This document shows positions 1 to 5,967 of a stretch of 9,329 nt of DNA, piece by piece. The position numbers and the translations under genes are program-made. The notes under the pieces are model-generated. The model was not told where the DNA came from and ran no database searches. It saw nothing but the letters and a program-made list of their open reading frames with translations. This stretch comes from Bacteroidota bacterium (lineage in GTDB: Bacteria; Bacteroidota; Bacteroidia; Flavobacteriales; Weeksellaceae): positions 1-9,329 of the forward strand of contig JAEWOM010000286.1 in assembly GCA_023399675.1 (NCBI GenBank). The letters are read 5' to 3'. Within the stretch, counting starts at the first letter, position 1. Every line of letters begins with the position of its first letter.

Positions 1-1713
1 TCTGCGGTGGAAACTTTGGGTTCGGTGAACATCATCTGTTCAGACAAGACAGGAACCCTCACCAAAAACGAAATGACGGTTACCGAAATCCTGACAATCG
101 ACGGAAGAATCGAAATTCAGGATTCAGAAAAAAATGAAGTTGCAGATTCCCATTTGCTATTATCCAAAGGAATGACGCTCTGTTCCGACGCAACTTTAGA
201 AGACGGTGAAAAAACAGGTGATCCAACAGAAATTGCACTTCTCGCGTTGTCGGACGAACTGGGAATTGACAGAAAAGAACTTGCTGAATCCTATCAAAGA
301 ATCAGTGAAAACGCATTTGACAGCGACCGAAAAATGATGTCGGTTTTGGTTGAAAACAACGGTGAACACACCGTTTTCACCAAAGGTGCATTGGGAAGTC
401 TGTTTCCTTTAGTCACCAGAATTCTTACGAAAAACGGTGTGGAAAATTTCACGGAGGAGCACCGGAAATTCTTCAGCGATGGCGCAAAAGCAATGTCGGA
501 TGAGGCGCTCAGAACATTGGCTTTGGCGTACAAACCGGCTGATGCCAATCTTCAACCCGAAGAAATGGAAAAAGATTTGATTCTTGTCGGAATTACAGGA
601 ATGATTGATCCGGCCCGCGACGAAGTGAAACCTTCCATCGAAATGGCAAAAAAAGCCGGAATCCGAACGGTGATGATTACCGGAGATCACAAAAACACGG
701 CATTTGCAATCGCCCGTGAATTGGGAATCGCCGAAAAACCTGATCAGGTTATCATCGGTCAGGAACTGGATGATTTCAGTGAAGAAGAATTCAACGAAAA
801 AGTAAATGATTTCAGGGTATTTGCGCGTGTTTCTCCGGAACATAAAGTCCGCATCGTGAAAACACTTAAAAACCGTGGAAACATTGTCTCAATGACCGGC
901 GACGGTGTGAATGACGCACCCTCTTTGAACGCTGCCGACATTGGTGTGGCAATGGGAATCACCGGAACCGACGTAGCAAAAGGTGCTGCAGATATGATTC
1001 TGACGGATGACAATTTCACCACCATTGTAAAAGCGATTGAACAGGGCAGAAATATCTATAATAACATCCGGAAATCCGTTATTTTTCTTCTGACCTGTAA
1101 CCTCGGTGAAGTAGTGACGATGTTTCTCGCGCTCATCATCGGTTGGGCAGCGCCGCTCATCGCAACGCAACTTTTATGGATCAATCTCATAACAGATTCA
1201 CTTCCGGCGATTGCACTCGGACTGGACAAAGGCGACCGCAGCGTGATGGATGAAAAACCGCGTGCTTCCAATGACAGTTTTTTTGCCAACGGTGCCTGGC
1301 TTTCTGCGGTTTTGGGTGGTCTCATCATCGGTTTGGTGACTTTTGCAGGTTTCTGGTACGGCCATTATGAACTCGGTTATTCGCCATTTGACAAAAATAT
1401 TCCGGAGGAAGTTCTTGCCAATGCGCGAACCCTCGCGTTTATGATTCTCGTCTGTTCACAGCTGTTCTACGCTTTCGGAATGCAGGATTTCAGGAAAACG
1501 ATTTTCCAGACCGGAATTTTCAGAAACAAATATCTCGTTGCTGCCGTAGTTTTAGGTTTGGCGCTGCAGCTATTGGTAATGTTCATTCCTTTCCTTCGCG
1601 ATGCCTTCAAACTGCATATGCTCGACGGCCGCGGTTGGATGATGGCGATGCTTCTCGGTTTGATTCCATTAGCCCTTCACGAAATTCGAAAAGTCATCTT
1701 TCCAATCAAATAA
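1..1713 (+). CDS. Calcium-transporting P-type ATPase (P2 type), C-terminal part, 5' end outside window
   Basis: ATP-driven cation pump of the inner membrane that exports Ca2+ through a phospho-aspartate intermediate. The frame is open from base 1 (570 codons visible), so the GTG at 7 is not the start; the A domain and M1-M4 lie upstream. Numbering from that GTG, the visible order is: phosphorylation motif DKTGTLT (Asp13, bases 43-45), nucleotide-binding domain with GDPTE (about 71-75) and KGA (bases 382-390), hinge motif TGD (679-687), TGDGVNDAP (about 894-920), then six C-terminal helices. M5 carries N365 and E368, and M6 carries N393, T396 and D397, in the NLITDSLPA context. By eye these match SERCA N768, E771, N796, T799 and D800, which favours Ca2+ over Na+/K+ or heavy metals. 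At the SERCA E908 position there is Gln485. The length of this part fits a family total of roughly 850-900 residues. No terminator is evident after the TAA. The family is certain; the ion is well supported but untested. Confidence 0.93.
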   Translation, partial: SAVETLGSVNIICSDKTGTLTKNEMTVTEILTIDGRIEIQDSEKNEVADSHLLLSKGMTLCSDATLEDGEKTGDPTEIALLALSDELGIDRKELAESYQRISENAFDSDRKMMSVLVENNGEHTVFTKGALGSLFPLVTRILTKNGVENFTEEHRKFFSDGAKAMSDEALRTLALAYKPADANLQPEEMEKDLILVGITGMIDPARDEVKPSIEMAKKAGIRTVMITGDHKNTAFAIARELGIAEKPDQVIIGQELDDFSEEEFNEKVNDFRVFARVSPEHKVRIVKTLKNRGNIVSMTGDGVNDAPSLNAADIGVAMGITGTDVAKGAADMILTDDNFTTIVKAIEQGRNIYNNIRKSVIFLLTCNLGEVVTMFLALIIGWAAPLIATQLLWINLITDSLPAIALGLDKGDRSVMDEKPRASNDSFFANGAWLSAVLGGLIIGLVTFAGFWYGHYELGYSPFDKNIPEEVLANARTLAFMILVCSQLFYAFGMQDFRKTIFQTGIFRNKYLVAAVVLGLALQLLVMFIPFLRDAFKLHMLDGRGWMMAMLLGLIPLALHEIRKVIFPIK

Positions 1714-1795
1714 TTCGGAAAAGTTGACCTTACTGGATGAACTTAACATACATCAATGTCCAGGGGTTTTAATGTGCGTAATTTTACCAAAGAAA

Positions 1796-1839
1796 TTTTA
1801 ACGGAGTGTAAAGAAAAATCTAACGCTTTTTTAACGCAG
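1796..1839 (+). repeat. Two near-identical 11-base direct repeats upstream of the dehydrogenase
   Basis: TTTTAACGGAG (1796-1806) and TTTTAACGCAG (1829-1839) match at 10 of 11 bases and start 33 bases apart, close to three turns of the helix. They lie 47 to 90 bases before ATG 1886. The arrangement could be a binding site for a regulator, but AT-rich sequence makes chance a real possibility. Confidence 0.25.
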
Positions 1840-1857
1840 TTCCGTTTTAAACATCAG

Positions 1858-1865
1858 TAAATTTA
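1858..1865 (+). promoter_or_regulatory. Weak candidate -7 box upstream of the short-chain dehydrogenase
   Basis: TAAATTTA resembles the Bacteroidota -7 consensus TAnnTTTG but lacks the final G. It sits 20 bases before the ATG, a placement close to that of the better boxes in this window. No -33 TTG lies at the expected spacing. A second near match, TAATTTTA at 1779-1786, is equally possible. A promoter somewhere in 1714-1885 is likely because this 172-base gap separates two unrelated genes. Confidence 0.25.
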
Positions 1866-1885
1866 TAAACATCAAAATAAATCTT

Positions 1886-2641
1886 ATGAAAAAGTTAGAA
1901 AACAAGGTGGCCATCATTACCGGCGCCGCATCAGGAATCGGAAAATCTACAGCTTTGCTATTTGCAAAAGAAGGGGCTAAAGTGGTGGTAAGCGACATTA
2001 ATGAAGAAAACGGAAACAAAGTAGTTGATGAAATTAAAGCTGCAGGTGGTGACGCCATCTTTGTAAAGGCTGATACTTCCAGTCCGGAAGATAACGAAAA
2101 TCTGGTAAAAGAAACCATTATAGCTTTCGGAAAACTTGATATCGCGGTAAATAACGCGGGTATCGGTGGCGAAAGCAACAAAGTAGGAGATATGTCGGTG
2201 GAAGGCTGGAAGAAAGTTGTGGATATAAACCTTTCAGGTGTTTTCTACGGAATGAAGTACCAAATTCCGGAAATGGTGAAAAACGGTTCCGGAAGCATCA
2301 TCAACATCGCATCCATTCTTGGACAGGCAGGTTTTGCTAATTCTGCAGGTTATGTTGCTGCAAAGCACGGTGTGGTAGGTTTAACCAAATCTGCAGCGTG
2401 GGAATATGCTCCTGATAAAGTGAGAATTAACGCGGTAGGACCCGGTTTCGTTTACAGCGGAATGGTAAGTGAAGAAGCGATGGGTAAAGAAGCTTTGAAT
2501 TTCCTGGAAACAAAACACGCATTCGGACGTCTTGGTGAGCCTGAAGAAATTGCGGCAATGTTGCTGTTCCTGGCTTCAGATGATGCTTCTTTCGTAACCG
2601 GATCTTATTATCCTGTGGACGGTGGATATCTTGCAGTATAA
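1886..2641 (+). CDS. Classical short-chain dehydrogenase/reductase (SDR), probably NAD(H)-dependent
   Basis: Cytoplasmic oxidoreductase of 251 residues, the usual size for a classical SDR, interconverting an alcohol and a ketone or reducing a related substrate. The Rossmann signature TGAASGIG is at residues 12-19 and NNAG at 89-92. The catalytic tetrad is complete: Asn115, Ser143, Tyr156 and Lys160 (YVAAK context). Asp37 at the end of the second strand is the residue that normally favours NAD(H) over NADP(H). The C-terminus has the common PEEIA helix and a VTGSYYPVDGG ending. Translation starts at ATG 1886 after an A-rich leader with no Shine-Dalgarno sequence, as is normal in Bacteroidota. 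It is 29 bases upstream of an FMN reductase, so the two are probably cotranscribed. The family resembles glucose/3-oxoacyl-ACP dehydrogenase-like SDRs, but the sequence does not reveal a substrate. FabG is unlikely because no fatty-acid synthesis genes are adjacent. Confidence 0.93.
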   Translation: MKKLENKVAIITGAASGIGKSTALLFAKEGAKVVVSDINEENGNKVVDEIKAAGGDAIFVKADTSSPEDNENLVKETIIAFGKLDIAVNNAGIGGESNKVGDMSVEGWKKVVDINLSGVFYGMKYQIPEMVKNGSGSIINIASILGQAGFANSAGYVAAKHGVVGLTKSAAWEYAPDKVRINAVGPGFVYSGMVSEEAMGKEALNFLETKHAFGRLGEPEEIAAMLLFLASDDASFVTGSYYPVDGGYLAV

Positions 2642-2670
2642 CAAATTCAACATTAAAAAAATAAAGAAAT

Positions 2671-3216
2671 ATGGCTAAGAAAATAGCAGTGCTCGTAGGA
2701 AGTCTGAGAAAGGAATCCGTTAACCGAAAAATCGCGAACGAACTGATTCGTCTGTCGTCCGATAATCTGGAAATGGAGATTGTAGAAATCGGAAATCTTC
2801 CGCATTACAATGAAGATCTCGATACAGATCCACCTAAGGAATGGACCGACTTCCGTGAAACTATAAAGAATTCGGACGGTGTCCTGTTTGTTTCTCCTGA
2901 ATATAACAGAACCATCCCAGGAGTTTTGAAAAATGCGATTGACGTTGGCTCCAGACCGTACGGCAGCAGTGTTTGGGCAGGAAAACCGGGTGCTGTAGCC
3001 ACGGGTTCTCCAAGCGGAATCGGCGGTGCAATGGCCAATCACAACATTCGCCAGGCAGTGGTCTTTCTCGATGTTCCGATGATGCAGCAGCCCGAAGCGT
3101 ATATCGGCACTGCATTTAAAATATGGAAAGAAGACGGCACAACTGCCGTTGAAGAAACCGAAAAAGTTTTTCAGAAATTCATCAATGCCTACGAAAAATG
3201 GGTCGGTAACTTCTAG
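2671..3216 (+). CDS. NADPH-dependent FMN reductase (flavodoxin-like fold; ChrR/azoreductase-type family)
   Basis: Cytoplasmic flavoprotein of 181 residues, typical for the NADPH-dependent FMN reductase family (PF03358), whose members reduce FMN, quinones, azo dyes or chromate. The N-terminal phosphate-binding loop GSLRKESVNR is at residues 10-19, after the first beta strand. The family hallmark PEYN is at 76-79, followed by IPGVLKNAIDVGSRP, and a GSPSGIGGA loop follows the third strand. All are positioned as in ChrR/YieF-like enzymes. ATG 2671 is preceded by an A-rich stretch and lies 29 bases after the dehydrogenase stop, with no promoter or terminator between. A strong intrinsic terminator follows the TAG. 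The pairing with an SDR suggests a shared reductive or detoxifying role (inference). The true electron acceptor cannot be read from sequence. Confidence 0.92.
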   Translation: MAKKIAVLVGSLRKESVNRKIANELIRLSSDNLEMEIVEIGNLPHYNEDLDTDPPKEWTDFRETIKNSDGVLFVSPEYNRTIPGVLKNAIDVGSRPYGSSVWAGKPGAVATGSPSGIGGAMANHNIRQAVVFLDVPMMQQPEAYIGTAFKIWKEDGTTAVEETEKVFQKFINAYEKWVGNF

Positions 3217-3244
3217 GAATTACAATAATCAGTAAAATATTATC

Positions 3245-3282
3245 AACTGGACCGCATTATATCTGCGGTTCAGTTTTTTTTT
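3245..3282 (+). terminator. Intrinsic terminator after the FMN reductase
   Basis: A 12-bp stem pairs 3245-3256 (AACTGGACCGCA) with 3264-3275 (TGCGGTTCAGTT). It has one G-U pair (3250 with 3270) and a 7-base loop, and it runs into nine T residues at 3274-3282. It begins 28 bases after the FMN reductase stop and closes the two-gene unit. Confidence 0.9.
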
Positions 3283-3285
3283 GAA

Positions 3286-3293
3286 TACATTTG
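3286..3293 (+). promoter_or_regulatory. Bacteroidota-type -7 box for the AI-2E permease
   Basis: TACATTTG matches TAnnTTTG exactly. It lies directly after the terminator T-tract and 17 bases before ATG 3311. Transcription would start near 3299-3301, leaving a leader of about 10 bases. A CTG at 3263-3265 with a 20-base spacer is the best -33 element, one base off TTG. The position supports ATG 3311, not GTG 3428, as the original start of the downstream gene. Confidence 0.5.
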
Positions 3294-3310
3294 AATAACA
3301 AAACCCTTCC

Positions 3311-4447
3311 ATGCAAAATCTCTACAAAAACATCACCGTTCAGCGTGGTCTTGTCATTTTCACAACCCTTCTTGTCCTCCTTATCACCGTTGAACTGAAA
3401 TATTTTCTTTAGGGAATTTTAGGCGGTGTGGCACTGTATGTCGTGACGAGAAAATTCTTTCTGTTTCTGGTTGAAAAGAAAAACTGGAACAAAAACTGGG
3501 CGACCGCACTGGTACTGTTTCTCATCATCATTTCCTTTGGTGTCCCGATCTGGATAATCCTCGAAATTTTGATTCCTCAGATCAATGAACAGATTAAGAA
3601 CCCGAAAGAGATTACGGAGAAATTCCAGCCTGTACTCACTTGGATTCAGAATCAGGAATTACTTCAAAGATTTGATTTTCAGTTTGATAATCAGCAGATT
3701 ATGACTATTGTAAACCGTGTTATGGGTTATGTGCCTTCTACACTGAACTGGGTGGGACAGCTTTTTGCCAACATTTTTACTGCTTTATTTATTCTGTGGT
3801 TTATGCTCACGGGAAACCGAAAAATGGAACAGGCTGTCTGGGACATGCTTCCGTTTTCCGACGATTCAAACCGGTTTTTTCTGAAGCAGAATTTTGATCT
3901 GATCAAATCCAACGCGTACGGTGTTCCTATTTTAGCTGTGAGTCAGGCCGTCATTGCAATCATCGGCTACCTGATTTTCGGTGTTGAAAATGCGGTTTTT
4001 TGGGGTTTGATGACCGGTGTTGCGTCTATTATTCCGGTGGTGGGAACCATGGTCGTGTGGATTCCCGTCTGCATTTATCAGATGGCGACCGGAGATATGA
4101 ACAACGGACTGTTTCTCGCACTTTACTGTCTTATTCTGGTGGGCGGAATCGATAATGTGCTGCGATTTACCATTTTGAAAAAGATGGCTGATATTCACCC
4201 GATTATCACGGTTTTTGGAGTGATTTTGGGTCTGCAGCTGTTCGGCGTGATGGGCTTGGTTTTCGGTCCGCTGCTTTTATCGCTTCCCGGAATTTTTTAC
4301 GCGATCTATAAAATGGAGCGGGGTCAGCTTCCCGGAACGGAACTGCTCGTTGAGAACCGCGATGCCGCCGTTGAAGCGGTTACCGATGTGGAAATTCCCA
4401 AGGATGAAAAAAAGGACAATCTTAACATAGATCAAGAGAATACCTGA
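3311..4447 (+). pseudogene. AI-2E/PerM-family transporter interrupted by an in-frame TAG at codon 34
   Basis: Inner-membrane permease of PF01594 (AI-2E/YdiK/PerM), a family linked to autoinducer-2 or other small-molecule and ion export; many members are uncharacterised. From ATG 3311 the frame encodes 33 residues, with a first membrane helix at about 13-27. It then meets TAG at 3410-3412 and continues in the same frame for another 344 codons to TGA 4445-4447. Without the TAG the product would be 378 residues, normal for the family. The downstream part keeps several membrane helices, the hydrophilic central loop, and the family C-terminal pattern of DNVLRF, HPIITVFGVILG and LFGVMGLVFGPLLLSLP. 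If translated, a shortened 339-residue product could start at GTG 3428 but would lack helix 1. The rest is undamaged, so the stop is recent or a base-call error. TGA is followed at once by an in-frame TAA. Confidence 0.8.
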
Positions 4448-4457
4448 TAAAGCTTCG

Positions 4458-4465
4458 TAATTTTG
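4458..4465 (+). promoter_or_regulatory. -7 box upstream of the DoxX-family gene
   Basis: TAATTTTG matches TAnnTTTG exactly and lies 16 bases before ATG 4482, between the permease stop and this gene. The predicted transcript start, around 4471-4473, leaves a leader of about 10 bases. No clear -33 TTG is visible at the usual spacing, so the call rests on the -7 box and its position. Confidence 0.4.
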
Positions 4466-4481
4466 TGCGATAGTTTTGATT

Positions 4482-4883
4482 ATGGGAAAGAATAATGATT
4501 TAGGCCTGATGATTTTGAGGGTAACGCTCGGAATGCTCATGCTGCTGCACGGAATTGCCAAAGTGCAGAACGGAACCGGTTTTATTGAAGGTGTTTTCGA
4601 AAAGAACGGTTTGCCTTCGGCACTGGCTTACCTTGTTTATTTGGGTGAAATTATCGCTCCGCTGATGATGATTGTGGGTTTCAGAACGCGTATCGCTTCA
4701 ATTTTACTGGGCGGTACCATGGTTGTGGTTATTTTTACCGCAGCACTGGACCGGATCGGTCAGCTTACAGAAACGGGTGCATGGGCTATTGAAGTGCAGG
4801 CGCTGTTTTTCTTCGGTGCGCTGGCGCTGTTTTTCACTGGTGGCGGTGCTTACGCAGCATCAACCAAGAGCAAATGGGATTAG
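4482..4883 (+). CDS. DoxX-family membrane protein
   Basis: Small inner-membrane protein of 133 residues, the normal length for the DoxX family (PF07681), whose members are mostly of unknown biochemical role and are tied in some organisms to redox homeostasis or quinone-linked functions. Four hydrophobic segments are visible at about 7-25, 47-66, 71-88 and 104-119. The first carries the family pattern RVTLGMLMLLHGIAKV (13-28) and the second holds the typical acidic residue Glu56 in GEIIAP. The end has the GGGAYA pattern (120-125). ATG 4482 is preferred over an in-frame TTG at 4476, because ATG is the normal start and the short gap leaves the leader expected from the -7 box at 4458. It appears to be a single-gene unit, since a terminator follows. 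No partner gene clarifies its role. Confidence 0.88.
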   Translation: MGKNNDLGLMILRVTLGMLMLLHGIAKVQNGTGFIEGVFEKNGLPSALAYLVYLGEIIAPLMMIVGFRTRIASILLGGTMVVVIFTAALDRIGQLTETGAWAIEVQALFFFGALALFFTGGGAYAASTKSKWD

Positions 4884-4907
4884 TTTTTTTTATGTATTAA
4901 TAAGACG

Positions 4908-4936
4908 GGTTTATCAGAAATGGTAAACCTTTTTTT
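4908..4936 (+). terminator. Intrinsic terminator after the DoxX gene
   Basis: An 8-bp stem pairs 4908-4915 (GGTTTATC) with 4922-4929 (GGTAAACC). It contains one T-G wobble and a 6-base loop, and is followed by seven T residues at 4930-4936. It starts 24 bases after the DoxX stop codon. Confidence 0.8.
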
Positions 4937-4961
4937 GTAACAAAATATCAGATTTGCTTAC

Positions 4962-4969
4962 TAATTTTC
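4962..4969 (+). promoter_or_regulatory. Weak candidate -7 box for the AIM24-family gene
   Basis: TAATTTTC differs from TAnnTTTG only in its last base and lies 27 bases before ATG 4997, downstream of the preceding terminator. A TTG at 4935-4937 gives a 24-base spacer, longer than usual, so the -33 element is doubtful. Confidence 0.25.
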
Positions 4970-4996
4970 ATAAATTCAAATCTCAAATCTAATACC

Positions 4997-5779
4997 ATGA
5001 ACAATCACGAAATCGATTATACGCTGCACGGAGAAGAAATGCAGTGCGTTGAAATAGAACTGGACCCTCAGGAAAGTGTCATTGCAGAACCCGGAAGTTT
5101 TATGATGATGACGGAAGGAATACAGATGCAGACCATGTTCGGAGACGGTAATGAAAAGGGCTTGATGGGCAAACTGTTCGGAGCTGGAAAGCGACTGCTG
5201 ACAGGTGAAAACCTGTTCATGACTTTATTCACCAATAATTCCGACGGAAAAAGACAGGTGTCGTTTGCGGCACCGTATTCCGGTAAAATTATTCCGCTTA
5301 ACCTGGCGGAGCTGGGCGGAAAAGTAATCTGTCAGAAAGATTCTTTCCTTTGCGCAGCTAAAGGTGTGTCTGTCGGAATCGAACTTCAGAAAAAACTCGG
5401 AACAGGTCTCTTCGGCGGCGAAGGCTTTATTATGCAGAAGCTCGAAGGCGACGGTATGACCTTCGTACACAGCGGCGGACATGTTATCGAAAAACAACTG
5501 CAGCCCGGAGAGATCCTGAAAATTGATACCGGCTGTATCGTTGCATTTACCAATACGGTCGACTATGACATTCAGTTTGTCGGCGGCATCAAAAATTCCA
5601 TTTTTGGTGGTGAAGGTCTGTTTTTCGCGCAACTTCGCGGTCCGGGAAAAGTCTGGATTCAAACACTCCCGATTGCAAGGCTTGCAGGTAGAATTCTTCA
5701 GTTCGGTACAACCAAAAAAGGTGAACAGGGAAGTGTACTTGGCGGACTGGGTAATCTGCTCGACGGTGACGGTTTCTAA
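4997..5779 (+). CDS. TIGR00266 / AIM24-family protein
   Basis: Protein of 260 residues of the TIGR00266 (DUF124, AIM24) family, a beta-rich fold present in many bacteria and related to yeast mitochondrial Aim24. The bacterial members have no established biochemical function. Recognisable features are the N-terminal block VIAEPGSFMMMTEG (28-41), a central GLFGGEGFIMQKLEGDG stretch, a second related GGEGLFFAQLRGPGKVW block near the C-terminus, and a glycine-rich tail. The repeated GGEG-F-x-(Q)-L-x-G-x-G blocks reflect the internal two-fold repetition of the fold. There is no signal peptide or membrane helix, so it is probably cytoplasmic. ATG 4997 follows an AT-rich, non-Shine-Dalgarno leader downstream of a terminator, so the gene needs its own promoter; TAATTTTC at 4962-4969 is the nearest -7-like sequence. 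A 188-base gap follows before parE. Confidence 0.9.
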   Translation: MNNHEIDYTLHGEEMQCVEIELDPQESVIAEPGSFMMMTEGIQMQTMFGDGNEKGLMGKLFGAGKRLLTGENLFMTLFTNNSDGKRQVSFAAPYSGKIIPLNLAELGGKVICQKDSFLCAAKGVSVGIELQKKLGTGLFGGEGFIMQKLEGDGMTFVHSGGHVIEKQLQPGEILKIDTGCIVAFTNTVDYDIQFVGGIKNSIFGGEGLFFAQLRGPGKVWIQTLPIARLAGRILQFGTTKKGEQGSVLGGLGNLLDGDGF

Positions 5780-5967
5780 AAAGGATTTTTTGTGTTGTTA
5801 ACTCATCTGCGTCACGCACGGCGTACGTAAATGATATGCAGACAGCTGGATTTTCAATCAAAAGTGTCTCTGTTTGCGATTAAAGATATCAACATCGTTT
5901 TCAAAAACATTTTCCGTTTTGTATCTTTGTGAATTACTGCATTTATTATGCTGATGCAGCTATTTCT
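5780..5967. other. 188-base gap between the AIM24-family gene and parE
   Basis: Apart from the parE promoter at its right end, no small coding frame with a credible start and no RNA gene is visible. A T6 run at 5786-5791 follows the AIM24 stop but has no convincing hairpin before it. The stretch 5806-5830 is locally GC-rich (GCGTCACGC and a CGTACG palindrome) without a stable long stem. Confidence 0.4.
5900..5929 (+). promoter_or_regulatory. Bacteroidota-type promoter of the parE operon
   Basis: TATCTTTG at 5922-5929 matches TAnnTTTG exactly. TTC at 5900-5902, one base off the -33 TTG, is separated from it by 19 bases, within the usual spacing. Transcription would start near 5936, about 32 bases before ATG 5968. 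The box overlaps the GTG at 5929, which argues against that codon as the translation start. Confidence 0.55.

Noticed and set aside
7..9. GTG as start of the P-type ATPase
   Set aside because: The frame is open upstream to base 1, and the DKTGTLT motif normally lies some 300 residues into the protein, so the gene is cut by the window edge.
409..843. 144-codon open frame on the minus strand inside the Ca2+ ATPase
   Set aside because: It lies antisense to the conserved nucleotide-binding domain, with no recognisable motif and low-complexity aromatic content.
4476..4478. TTG as start of the DoxX gene
   Set aside because: An in-frame ATG follows two codons later and fits the -7 box spacing and family N-terminus better.
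4884..4891. T-run directly after the DoxX stop as a terminator
   Set aside because: No stem precedes it; the real hairpin and T-tract lie at 4908-4936.
4672..4926. 84-codon plus-strand frame overlapping the DoxX gene
   Set aside because: It is an offset frame of a clear DoxX protein, has unusual Trp and Cys content, and runs through the terminator.
5225..5662. 145-codon open frame on the minus strand inside the AIM24-family gene
   Set aside because: It lies fully within a well-recognised gene, shows no domain pattern and has no promoter or leader of its own; it is a by-product of the plus-strand codon use.
5809..5817. GCGTCACGC hairpin after the AIM24-family gene as a terminator
   Set aside because: The stem is only 3 bp with a 3-base loop, and no T-tract follows.
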